14,067 nt of DNA from JBCBTJ01 sp964597685 (GTDB taxonomy: Bacteria; Pseudomonadota; Alphaproteobacteria; Caulobacterales; Hyphomonadaceae), in the NCBI GenBank assembly GCA_964597685.1, contig CAZQZC010000068.1:1-14067 (forward strand), in the 5' to 3' direction. The position numbers were made by a program, and so were the translations under genes. Of this stretch, positions 1 through 6,474 are shown in pieces (the stretch's first letter is position 1; each line of letters opens with the position of its first letter). The notes under the pieces were generated by a model. That model had not been told where the DNA came from. It was given only the letters and a program-made list of their open reading frames with translations, and searched no databases.

Positions 1-111
1 GGCCAAGCACGGAGAACCGGAGGCGGAGACGCCGACCGGACCGTCCGCCTGCCTCACGCAAATTGCGGGGCGGGATTCGACCCATCGCCGCTTCGGTTCA
101 TGGCTTTTGCC
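1..111. other. Left edge without a supported gene
   Basis: The first 111 bases hold nothing I can assign. One forward frame stays open from base 1 into the first membrane-protein gene, but its translation is Arg/Gly-rich and low in hydrophobic residues, so it does not look like a protein. The stretch probably contains the end or downstream spacer of an upstream gene. A T-loop-like string (GGATTCGAC, about 73-81) lacks the pairing needed for a tRNA. Confidence 0.4.
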
Positions 112-141
112 TTGACTTCTTTGCGAAGGGATCGCTGGAAC
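112..141 (+). promoter_or_regulatory. Candidate sigma-70 promoter for the membrane-protein pair
   Basis: TTGACTTC (112-119) and GCTGGAAC (134-141) each match 7 of 8 positions of the alphaproteobacterial (Caulobacter-type) -35 and -10 consensus TTGaCGnS / GCTAnAwC. They are 14 nt apart, within the usual 10-14. Transcription would begin near 148, about 20 nt before the ATG at 169. This also argues against the upstream ATG at 100, which lies before the promoter. Inferred from sequence match only. Confidence 0.5.
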
Positions 142-168
142 GTGAGGTCTTCATTACGGGAAACGATT

Positions 169-768
169 ATGGACTTCACGCACATTCGCACCGTCAGACT
201 TGTCGCCGGGCTGCTGTTGCTGGCGGCGATTTCGCAGCCGATCTACACCGCCCTTTATCTCGCAGCGCCCGATTTCAATCGCCAATTCCTGTGGGGGCTG
301 GAGGGGCTTCTCTTCGTGCTGCTCGCGGCGTTTGCGGGCTCCGCGCTGGCCACGGCCAAACGTTACACATTGGGCTTCTCCGCGATCGCGTTCAGCGCCG
401 CGCTGAACGTGGTGCAGGTCGGCGTGGGCTTGACCCAATTCGCCCCGTTTCGCGCAGCCGCCGAAGCGAATTCCGAGCTTGGCGGCGTCGCATCGTCGGT
501 CGTGGCGCTCTCGTTCTTCGTCTATAATGCTGCGAAAATCCTGCTGGCTCTGGCCGCAATCGTGTTCGGCTTCGCCAAAATGGGCGAGGGCGGCAAGATC
601 CTCGGCGGCGCGGCGGTGTTGGTCGGCGCGGTGGCGTTTGTGGCCAACACCTTGGTGATGATGTTTGGCTTGCAGAGCTTCTTGCCGTCGCCTGTCGCAG
701 GAGGGTCCGGCGTTCTGGCGACCTTGCTGCTCGCCATCTGCCTGTTCACGGTCAGAAGCGACGACTAA
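169..768 (+). CDS. Multi-pass membrane protein of unknown function
   Basis: A 199-residue, very hydrophobic inner-membrane protein. I count about six membrane segments, near residues 11-31, 41-62, 66-88, 107-136, 144-168 and 178-196. Short polar connections include an N-R-Q-F before segment 2 and an F-V-Y-N-A-A-K stretch within segment 4. There is no signal peptide, no transporter motif and no catalytic motif that I recognise. The ATG at 169 is preferred because ACGGGAA lies just upstream and the promoter candidate ends before it; an in-frame ATG at 100 would add 23 Arg-rich residues that look non-coding. The DUF4345-type gene follows 24 nt downstream on the same strand, so the two are probably co-transcribed. 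Function unknown. Confidence 0.8.
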   Translation: MDFTHIRTVRLVAGLLLLAAISQPIYTALYLAAPDFNRQFLWGLEGLLFVLLAAFAGSALATAKRYTLGFSAIAFSAALNVVQVGVGLTQFAPFRAAAEANSELGGVASSVVALSFFVYNAAKILLALAAIVFGFAKMGEGGKILGGAAVLVGAVAFVANTLVMMFGLQSFLPSPVAGGSGVLATLLLAICLFTVRSDD

Positions 769-792
769 TTCCGTCGCCAAGAGGAGCCCGCC

Positions 793-1215
793 ATGCGCCC
801 CGCTTTCCGCCCGACCCTGCTACAGCGCGCGATCATGGGGCTGACCGCGCTCATCGCGCTGGCCATCGCCTATGGCGGCCTCGCCAACCCTGATGGGTTC
901 CTGGCCGGGATGCAGCTCGCCGCCCAGGGGCCGGCCGGCCTGAACGAGACGCGCGGCCAATATGGCGGCTTCTTCCTGTTGGCGGCGATCTATGCGGGGC
1001 TGGGCGCGGGCGGTTATGTCCGGCCGACCGGCGTGCTTGGGTTCCAGGTGGTCCTCTATGGCGGCGTCTTCTTGGGGCGTGCGGCGCACCTCGCCCTCGG
1101 GGGCTATGACGATTTCGCCGCCTATCCCCCGGCCATGCGCGCCGTGCATATTGTCGATGCGGCGGGGCTGCTCTTGAGCGGCTTGGCGCTGCGGCAAGGG
1201 GCGCGGAGTGCGTAG
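793..1215 (+). CDS. DUF4345-type small membrane protein
   Basis: A 140-residue protein with four predicted membrane helices, near residues 10-30, 57-75, 79-101 and 117-134. The N-E-T-R-G-Q-Y-G-G stretch (51-59), entering the second helix, is the feature I associate with the DUF4345 family, whose members are about 120-140 residues, have four helices and no established function. GAGGAG lies 7 nt before the ATG and makes this the clear start. The gene follows the other membrane protein by 24 nt, which suggests one transcript. It converges on bciA, with only 18 nt between the two stop codons. The family assignment rests on recalled motif and topology; any biochemical role is unknown. Confidence 0.8.
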   Translation: MRPAFRPTLLQRAIMGLTALIALAIAYGGLANPDGFLAGMQLAAQGPAGLNETRGQYGGFFLLAAIYAGLGAGGYVRPTGVLGFQVVLYGGVFLGRAAHLALGGYDDFAAYPPAMRAVHIVDAAGLLLSGLALRQGARSA

Positions 1216-1233
1216 CTCGCAGCCGGCGTCGGC

Positions 1234-2199
1234 CTAGAACACGGCGTGCGCGCCGAGGTCCGCTTCCGCCTCGCCCGCGACGAGGGATGCGTAATGGGCT
1301 TCAAGCGTCTCAGTCCCGACCGAAGGCGTCGCATCGGCGTCGTAGCGGCCCGTCGCGTCGTCCCAGAGCAACATGCTCTCGGTCGCGTAATAATGGCCGA
1401 TGCGGGCCAGCGCCGCCTTCTGACGCAGCGGCGGGACGATGCGGCCCAGCGCGCCGAGGCCGCCGGCGACGGTGCGAAGCAGGCCCGGTGGAACGCTCTT
1501 GAAGCGCGGCGCCTGGCCCGTCAGGGCGAACAGCATCTCCCCCTGGTCGCGCGGCGTCAGCGCCGGTCCCGGCCCGCCCACGGGCAGGATCCGGTTCTGG
1601 AGCGCGGGATCCTCAAGCGTGTCGACGAGGTAATCGCCGAGGTCGCGGTCCGAAATCGGCTTGCAGGCCGTCAGACGCCCGTCGCCGAACATGAGGAACG
1701 GCTTGCCGGCCTTGACGCGCGCGACTTGGCCCGAAAGCGATTTGAAAAACGCGGTTGGGCGAACGATGGAATAGGACAGGCCCGACCTTTGAAGCTCCGC
1801 TTCGAAGGCGAGCTTGGCGCGCTGGAAATCAAGGCGCGGTTTCTGCACGCAGATGGCCGAGAGCAACGTGAAATGGCCGATGTTCGACGCCTGCGCGGCG
1901 CCAAGGGCGGCGGAATTCGCGCCATAATCCACCGCCCAAGCGTCTGTCGGAACGCCGGTCCTGGAGGCGAGGCAAGAGACGACGGCGTCGAAATGTTCGC
2001 CGCAGATCGCGCGGTCGCAGAGCGATGTCAGGTCTGTTGGGTCGCCGAAGCGCGTTTCCGCGCCTTCGAAGCGGGCCCGCGTCGAACCAGGCCGCGCGAA
2101 GGCGATCACCTCGTGGCCGCGTTTGACCAATTGGGCCGCCGTCGCCCGTCCGATCGTGCCCGTCGCGCCGAGTATGAGGACGCGCTTCGCTGCGCTCAT
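1234..2199 (-). CDS. bciA: Divinyl (proto)chlorophyllide a 8-vinyl reductase, BciA type
   Basis: A 321-residue NAD(P)-dependent reductase of the atypical short-chain dehydrogenase superfamily. BciA/DVR enzymes use NADPH to reduce the C8-vinyl group of divinyl (proto)chlorophyllide a to ethyl during (bacterio)chlorophyll synthesis. The N-terminus has the Rossmann motif GATGTIGR (11-18). The rest follows the plant DVR/BciA pattern closely: VVSCLASR (73-80), LLSAICVQKP (112-121) then FQRAKL, the substrate-side RPTAFFKSLSGQV (147-159), FGDGRLTACKPIS (171-183), PVGGPGPALTP (206-216) and YYATESML (270-277). Start: the ATG at 2199 overlaps the Nudix stop by 4 nt (ATGA), so translation is probably coupled; a longer open frame back to 2352 is only overlap with the Nudix gene. 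Last gene of the minus-strand series. No other pigment gene is visible. A related NAD(P)-binding protein with another substrate in a non-phototroph is the main alternative. Confidence 0.85.
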   Translation of the reverse strand: MSAAKRVLILGATGTIGRATAAQLVKRGHEVIAFARPGSTRARFEGAETRFGDPTDLTSLCDRAICGEHFDAVVSCLASRTGVPTDAWAVDYGANSAALGAAQASNIGHFTLLSAICVQKPRLDFQRAKLAFEAELQRSGLSYSIVRPTAFFKSLSGQVARVKAGKPFLMFGDGRLTACKPISDRDLGDYLVDTLEDPALQNRILPVGGPGPALTPRDQGEMLFALTGQAPRFKSVPPGLLRTVAGGLGALGRIVPPLRQKAALARIGHYYATESMLLWDDATGRYDADATPSVGTETLEAHYASLVAGEAEADLGAHAVF

Positions 2200-2912
2200 A
2201 GCCGGTCCATGGAATGGCCGGATCGGGTCCAGCGTAGAAAGGGCGGGTCGGGTTGGTCGGACGGGCGCTTCAGGCGTTCGTCGATCTCTCCCAACATGAA
2301 GCGTGTCACCGACGGCAGGTCGAGTGCCTGCGCGTCGCTGAGCGTCACCCATTGCAGATCGTGCAATTCCGCGCCGTCCAGGGGCGGGCGGTCGTCGATC
2401 AGCGCCTCATCGGCGAGCGCCACGAAAAAGCGCGCATCGAAGCGTTTCGGCCTGTATGGCGGGGTGATCGCCCGGCCGATGAAACGAAGGCCATGGAGGC
2501 AAGGTGCAACATCCATATCGTAGAAGCGTTGCCAACCGGGCGGGGCCTTGGCGGGCATTTCGGCGGGCTTGCCGGCGATGAGGCCCGTCTCTTCGAACAG
2601 CTCCCGAACGGCGGTCAGCGCAAAGGCGCGGGGCCGGCGGCGCGCGCCTACGGCCAGCTTCTCCTCGGACCGTGGGTGGAGCTCGCTCAGGCTCGGAACC
2701 CGTCCGTCCTGCGGGTCGACCCGACCGCCGGGGAAGACATATTTGTCTGGCATGAAATCATGCCGGCCCGAGCGCTTGCCCATGAGGACCGTCGGCTCCG
2801 ACGTGTCGGTGCGCAAAAGGATAATGGTCGCTGCGTCGCGAGGGCGCGGGCTGCGCCGCTTTGTGTCGACGACGTCCCCGTCGTCCTCCTTGTCGAACGG
2901 GTTCTTCAGCAT
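2196..2912 (-). CDS. Nudix hydrolase
   Basis: A 238-residue predicted Mg-dependent pyrophosphohydrolase that cleaves nucleoside diphosphates linked to another moiety; the substrate cannot be told from sequence. The fold begins with a strand around DAATIILLR (26-34). The Nudix box is split: FPGG at 60-63 and RELFEETG at 103-110 are separated by about 40 residues instead of the usual 13. That matches the larger Nudix proteins with an insertion, of the CoA/acyl-CoA diphosphatase-like (NUDT19-like) kind. The catalytic Glu pair of the REUxEExGU core is intact. I chose the ATG at 2912, 7 nt after the rnr stop; an ATG at 2948 would overlap rnr by 29 nt and has no Shine-Dalgarno. The preceding GATGAGAA is a weak ribosome site. 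Its stop overlaps the bciA start (ATGA). A Nudix gene near rnr and topA fits alphaproteobacterial synteny as I recall it. Confidence 0.88.
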   Translation of the reverse strand: MLKNPFDKEDDGDVVDTKRRSPRPRDAATIILLRTDTSEPTVLMGKRSGRHDFMPDKYVFPGGRVDPQDGRVPSLSELHPRSEEKLAVGARRRPRAFALTAVRELFEETGLIAGKPAEMPAKAPPGWQRFYDMDVAPCLHGLRFIGRAITPPYRPKRFDARFFVALADEALIDDRPPLDGAELHDLQWVTLSDAQALDLPSVTRFMLGEIDERLKRPSDQPDPPFLRWTRSGHSMDRL

Positions 2913-2919
2913 GGCGTTC

Positions 2920-5130
2920 TCATCGCCGCCCCCGGCGCGGCCTTGCATTGTGTTCGCGGCGCTTGCGCTGCGGGGGTTTTTCGCCCTTTCGCTTCGGGCG
3001 CGGCGGCGTCAGCATCTCCAGGATCAGGCCGCCAGAGACCGGCGCGGCTTCCTGCAGCCGGACCGTCACCTCCATGCCGAGATCGTAACGCCGCCCGCTG
3101 TCGGCGGCGACAAGCGCTTGGGACGCTTCGTCATAGATCCAGTATTCGTCCGACAGGCTGGAGATCGGAGCGAGGCCGTCGGCGCCCGATTCTCCCAACC
3201 GGATGAAGAGGCCTGGCTTCGCGACGCCCGTGATTCGGCCTTCGAATTCGGCGCCAACGCGATCGGCGAGATAGAGGGCGAGGTATCGATCCACCGCGTC
3301 CCGCTCCGCCGCCATCGACCGGCGCTCCGTCGTGACCAAGTGTTCGGCGATTTCTTCAAGGCGGACCTGCGTCTCGTCCATCAATCCGTCGGAGCCGAGC
3401 TTCTCCGCACGAATCAGCGCGCGGTGGACAACGAGGTCTGCGTAGCGCCGGATAGGCGAAGTGAAATGGGCGTACTTGCGCAGATTCAGGCCGAAATGAC
3501 CGAGATTCTCGGGCGCATAGACCGCCTGGGCCTGCGTGCGCAGAACCATTTCGGAGATCATCACCGAATGCTCGCCGCCCGCTGCGGTATCGGCCAGCAG
3601 CGCATTGAACCTTCCGGGCTGCGGCCGTTCGCCCTTCGGCCATTTGATATTCAGCGTCGACAAGAAATCGGCGAGCGCAGCGATCTTCGCCTCACTCGGC
3701 TGGTCGTGGACGCGGTAGAGCAGAGGCTGGCGGGCCTTCTCCAGCGTCTCCGCGGCCGCGACGTTGGCCTGAATCATCATTTCTTCGATAAGCTTGTGCG
3801 CGTCGTAGCGGTCCCGCACGCGCACGCCCTCCACGGTCCCGTCGTCCCTCAGAATGACCCGCTTCTCCGGCAATTCCAGCTCCAATGGACCACGCCGCGC
3901 CCGAGCGGCCTCCAGCGCGCGGTAAGCGCCCCAGAGCGGTTTGAGCACCGGCTCCAAGAGCGGCCCCGCCTTGTCCGACGGGTTCCCGTCGATCGCCGTC
4001 TGCGCTTCTTCATAGGACAGTTTTGCAGCAGACCGCATAAGCCCCCGAATGAAACGGTGCGATCGCTTCGTCCCAGCCGTGTCGAACACCATCTCCACCG
4101 CCAGGCAGGCGCGATCCTCCCCCTCGCGAAGGGAGCAAGCGTCGGCGGAGAGCGCCTCCGGCAGCATGGGTACAACGCGGTCGGGGAGATATGTTGAATT
4201 GCCGCGCTTCTGGGCCTCCCGGTCGAGTGGGGAGCCTTCTGGCACATGGGCTGAGACGTCGGCGATGGCGACGATCACGCGCCAACCATCTTCAAGTTCT
4301 TCGGCGAAGACGGCGTCGTCGTGATCTCGGGCGTCTTCGGGGTCGATCGTGATCAGCGGAGTGTGGCGCAGATCCTCCCGCGGCGCGTCGATCGCCTCCG
4401 CCCTTTCGGCCTGGGACAGCGCCTCCGGTGGAAACTCCGTCGGAATGGCATGGGCGTGGATCGAGAGGAGGCTGGCGGCCCGCGGATCGTCGGCCTTGCC
4501 GATCACGTCCTTGACGACGCCGAAACGGGGCCCGTGCGGCTTGCGTCCGCTGGAGCGGCGTGGCTCTGCGCGTACTAGATCGCCGTCTTCAGCCCCGTTG
4601 CGGTCGTGCTCTTCGATCAGAAAGTCGCGCTTGTCTTTCTTGTCAGCGGAGACAACGCGCCCGGCGCGATAGGTGCGGGTGTAAAGCCCGATCAGGTCCT
4701 CGCCTGCGCGCTTCTCAAGCAGCTTTATCAGCTTGGCGGCGAAGCCGTCGGCGACCTCGTCGATGTGGCAGAGCCCGCGGTCGCCGACGCCGGGTTCTCG
4801 GGTGCGCCGCGGTTTGCCCGCCGTTCCGGCGTAGCGGATGTCCGGGCCGTAGGGGCCGTCGCGTCCCATGGCCCGTCCGATCAGTTCGCCGTTCTCGTCG
4901 AGCCGTTCGAACGCGACGATCCCTGTTGGCGGCGGCCGTTCGGCGTTCGCCCAGGCGCGCTTGCCGGTGCGCTCCAGCGTTCCGTCGGCTTCTAGGTCCT
5001 GCAAGATCTCGCGCAGCTCGCGCCTTTCAGTCCCCTTGACGCCGAGCGCCTTGGCGATGTCGCGCTTCGTGCCAGCGCCGGGATTGGCGGCGAGGAAATC
5101 GAGGATGGCTTGGCGGGTCAGTGTCGGCAT
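2920..5130 (-). CDS. rnr: Ribonuclease R
   Basis: A 736-residue 3'-to-5' processive exoribonuclease of the RNase II/RNB family, which degrades structured RNA and takes part in mRNA decay, rRNA quality control and trans-translation. Domains in order: an N-terminal winged-helix domain (about 1-60); a cold-shock/OB-type region (about 65-250); the RNB catalytic domain (about 255-580), with the Mg-binding acidic cluster DPEDARDHDD (D263, D269, D271, D272) and the conserved HFTSPIRRYADLVVHR (555-570); an S1 RNA-binding domain (about 625-708, with GRITGVAKPGLFIRL); and a short Arg/Lys-rich tail (709-736). Length is usual for the family. The ATG at 5130 gives the typical N-terminus, but no Shine-Dalgarno precedes it, and a -10-like CCTATATC sits so close that the mRNA may be leaderless. 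The Nudix gene follows 7 nt downstream. Confidence 0.97.
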   Translation of the reverse strand: MPTLTRQAILDFLAANPGAGTKRDIAKALGVKGTERRELREILQDLEADGTLERTGKRAWANAERPPPTGIVAFERLDENGELIGRAMGRDGPYGPDIRYAGTAGKPRRTREPGVGDRGLCHIDEVADGFAAKLIKLLEKRAGEDLIGLYTRTYRAGRVVSADKKDKRDFLIEEHDRNGAEDGDLVRAEPRRSSGRKPHGPRFGVVKDVIGKADDPRAASLLSIHAHAIPTEFPPEALSQAERAEAIDAPREDLRHTPLITIDPEDARDHDDAVFAEELEDGWRVIVAIADVSAHVPEGSPLDREAQKRGNSTYLPDRVVPMLPEALSADACSLREGEDRACLAVEMVFDTAGTKRSHRFIRGLMRSAAKLSYEEAQTAIDGNPSDKAGPLLEPVLKPLWGAYRALEAARARRGPLELELPEKRVILRDDGTVEGVRVRDRYDAHKLIEEMMIQANVAAAETLEKARQPLLYRVHDQPSEAKIAALADFLSTLNIKWPKGERPQPGRFNALLADTAAGGEHSVMISEMVLRTQAQAVYAPENLGHFGLNLRKYAHFTSPIRRYADLVVHRALIRAEKLGSDGLMDETQVRLEEIAEHLVTTERRSMAAERDAVDRYLALYLADRVGAEFEGRITGVAKPGLFIRLGESGADGLAPISSLSDEYWIYDEASQALVAADSGRRYDLGMEVTVRLQEAAPVSGGLILEMLTPPRPKRKGEKPPQRKRREHNARPRRGRR

Positions 5131-5137
5131 AGGTGGG

Positions 5138-5145
5138 GATATAGG
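5138..5145 (-). promoter_or_regulatory. Candidate -10 element for rnr, possibly leaderless
   Basis: On the minus strand CCTATATC (5145 to 5138) matches 7 of 8 positions of the Caulobacter-type -10 GCTAnAwC. A start site 6-8 nt downstream falls at or next to the rnr ATG (5130), so the transcript would have almost no 5' leader. This agrees with the missing Shine-Dalgarno. No good -35 is seen at the expected distance, so the call is tentative. Confidence 0.35.
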
Positions 5146-5207
5146 GGATTCTTGGGCCGGTGGCTTTAGGTCCTATCCGGCGGCTGTGAGTTAAGCCCTA
5201 GAAGCCC

Positions 5208-5954
5208 TCAAAACGCCTTCGTCAAAAACACGCGCCAGTCCACATCCGCCACCGGTTCGGTGAGACCGCCCAGGACCCCTGTTTGCAAGGACCATCCGCC
5301 CCCGAGGGACCCGGTGACCGCGGGGCCAAGACTGTGGCTCTGATCGCTGAGCCGCGCGAAGTCGGCGGTCGATCCATAGACGTTGAAGCTCTGCAACTCG
5401 ATCCGCCAGCGCGGCCCTAGCCGCCGATTGATCCCGGTTCGCGTCTCGAGAAACAAGCCTTCGCCGCCATTGGCGCCGAACTGGACCGAGGCGAGGGCGA
5501 TCGCGCGAATGAACCATGCCTCGCCGATAGGGTGGTCGCTGGTCCAATTGAAGCTGACCAGATCGGGCCCTCCGTTTTCATCGGCGACGCGGGCGTCGAA
5601 CCTTACCGCGCCGTCCCAACCTGCGACGTCGTCTTCGGCGAATTGCCATTGCGCTTCAAATTGCGCGAAGCGGAAATCGAAGCCCCCGGGCCCGGTGTCG
5701 GAGCCTTGGATCACCGCGCGCAGGCGAAGGTCGTCCGTGACCGGGCGCTGATAATGGATGCGGGCCGTGAAGCCGTCCTCTCCGCCGTCCGTCGCCGGCG
5801 CGAAGGCCGTGCGCGCTTCAATTGCGGAAATGCTTGGGGCGACGTCAGGCCCGAAGACGCCGCCGACGTTTTGCGCCGCGGCGGGCGCGGCGCACCCTAG
5901 CGTTAGAGCAGCGAAGGGAAGGACGCGGATTGGGTCTCGAATGGGTGAAATCAT
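5208..5954 (-). CDS. Predicted outer-membrane beta-barrel protein, unknown function
   Basis: A 248-residue exported protein. The N-terminus is a classical Sec signal peptide: basic residues within the first ten, a hydrophobic run, then A-P-A-A-A before Q28-N29, so cleavage is likely after residue 27. C21 lies in a poor lipobox (T-L-G-C), so a lipoprotein is less likely. The mature part alternates polar and hydrophobic residues in strand-like blocks (for example DFRFAQFEAQWQF and WDGAVRFDARV). The protein ends in W-R-V-F-L-T-K-A-F, and a terminal Phe with alternating aromatics is the usual insertion signal of outer-membrane barrels. I do not recognise a characterised family. The ATG at 5954 is preferred over a TTG at 5966 because it begins the signal peptide directly; neither has a clear Shine-Dalgarno. 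It lies 53 nt after the GNAT gene and 77 nt before rnr. Confidence 0.75.
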   Translation of the reverse strand: MISPIRDPIRVLPFAALTLGCAAPAAAQNVGGVFGPDVAPSISAIEARTAFAPATDGGEDGFTARIHYQRPVTDDLRLRAVIQGSDTGPGGFDFRFAQFEAQWQFAEDDVAGWDGAVRFDARVADENGGPDLVSFNWTSDHPIGEAWFIRAIALASVQFGANGGEGLFLETRTGINRRLGPRWRIELQSFNVYGSTADFARLSDQSHSLGPAVTGSLGGGWSLQTGVLGGLTEPVADVDWRVFLTKAF

Positions 5955-5958
5955 CGAC

Positions 5959-6025
5959 GGGTTCAAAACAGGTTCGAAGTTCTACGGTTGAATTGAACGC
6001 TCCAGGTTCACGCCTCAAGGTTCAA
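5959..6025 (-). repeat. Cluster of GAACC repeats before the barrel gene
   Basis: Read on the minus strand, GAACC occurs four times (ending at 6019, 6005, 5971 and 5960), three of them within a TTGAACC or TGAACC context, with a related CAACC near 5986. Spacings are irregular (about 14, 34 and 11 nt). The first two overlap the end of the GNAT coding sequence. They could be a regulator site or promoter elements for the barrel gene, or chance. No matching -35/-10 pair is clear. Confidence 0.25.
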
Positions 6026-6472
6026 GCGCATTTCCAAGATGTGCGGGGTGAGGCCCGCCTTTCGATAGGCGCGCACAGCGGGTTCGTTATCTGGATAAAC
6101 GGTCAGCCGCACCTCCGACAATCCGTTGGATCTCGCCCAGTCGAACAAATGGTTGAGCACGCGCTGATTGACGCCTCGTCCGCGGTGTTCTGGGACCACG
6201 TAGAGAAAGCCGACGAAGGCGTGGTGTGACGGCGCCGTGTAGGGGCGTGACGCCGCCTTCCGCACATGGCCGGATCCGATCAGCGTCCCGTCGGTCTCGG
6301 CGACAGCGACATGGGCGTGCGGCGCAGCGATCAGCTCGGCGAGGTCGTAATAGCTGATCGGATCGGGCCGCAAGGTTTCGTCGTAAGGGCGCTCTGCGGC
6401 GATGACGCCCTGTTCGAACGTGAGCAAGTCCGGCAGGTCGTCCATTGTGGCGGCCCGGGCCAAGAGCGGCAT
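6008..6472 (-). CDS. GNAT-family N-acetyltransferase
   Basis: A 154-residue single-domain GNAT enzyme predicted to move an acetyl group from acetyl-CoA to an amine; the acceptor is unknown. Acetyl-CoA binding motif A is VVPEHRGRGVNQRVL (92-106), with the R/Q-x-x-G-x-G pyrophosphate loop intact. Motif B is N129-E130-P131-A132-V133 followed by AYRKAG (135-140), typical of the family's last helix and strand. The length is that of one complete domain. The ATG at 6472 lies 2 nt after the topA stop, so it is almost certainly on the topA transcript and may depend on topA ribosomes reinitiating. Whether it acts on TopA or its neighbours cannot be said. The substrate could be a protein N-terminus, a polyamine, an antibiotic or a small metabolite. 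Confidence 0.9.
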   Translation of the reverse strand: MPLLARAATMDDLPDLLTFEQGVIAAERPYDETLRPDPISYYDLAELIAAPHAHVAVAETDGTLIGSGHVRKAASRPYTAPSHHAFVGFLYVVPEHRGRGVNQRVLNHLFDWARSNGLSEVRLTVYPDNEPAVRAYRKAGLTPHILEMRLNLEA

Positions 6473-6474
6473 TC

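Noticed and set aside
60..98. Possible tRNA T-arm or tmRNA fragment (GGATTCGAC within a GC-rich hairpin)
   Set aside because: The stem pairs only with bulges, no matching acceptor stem or anticodon arm exists on either strand, and no tmRNA tag-peptide codons follow.
100..168. Upstream ATG at 100 as start of the first membrane protein
   Set aside because: It precedes the promoter candidate at 112-141, lacks a ribosome site and adds 23 Arg-rich residues; the ATG at 169 has ACGGGAA before it.
1222..1233. Small hairpin (GCCG-gcgt-CGGC) between the convergent stop codons as a terminator
   Set aside because: The stem is only 4 bp and no T-run follows on either strand; such hairpins are frequent in GC-rich DNA.
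1246..2523. Long open frame (425 codons) on the plus strand opposite bciA
   Set aside because: No recognisable motif, Arg-rich, and antisense to a gene with a full BciA motif chain.
2548..4197. Long open frame (549 codons) on the plus strand opposite rnr and the Nudix gene
   Set aside because: It is Arg/Gln/Ala-rich with no domain pattern and lies fully antisense to RNase R, whose motifs are complete. Long antisense open frames are expected in GC-rich coding DNA.
5131..5207. Terminator between the barrel gene and rnr
   Set aside because: The gap has a direct repeat (GGGCTT twice), not an inverted one, and no T-tract, so I cannot support a terminator.
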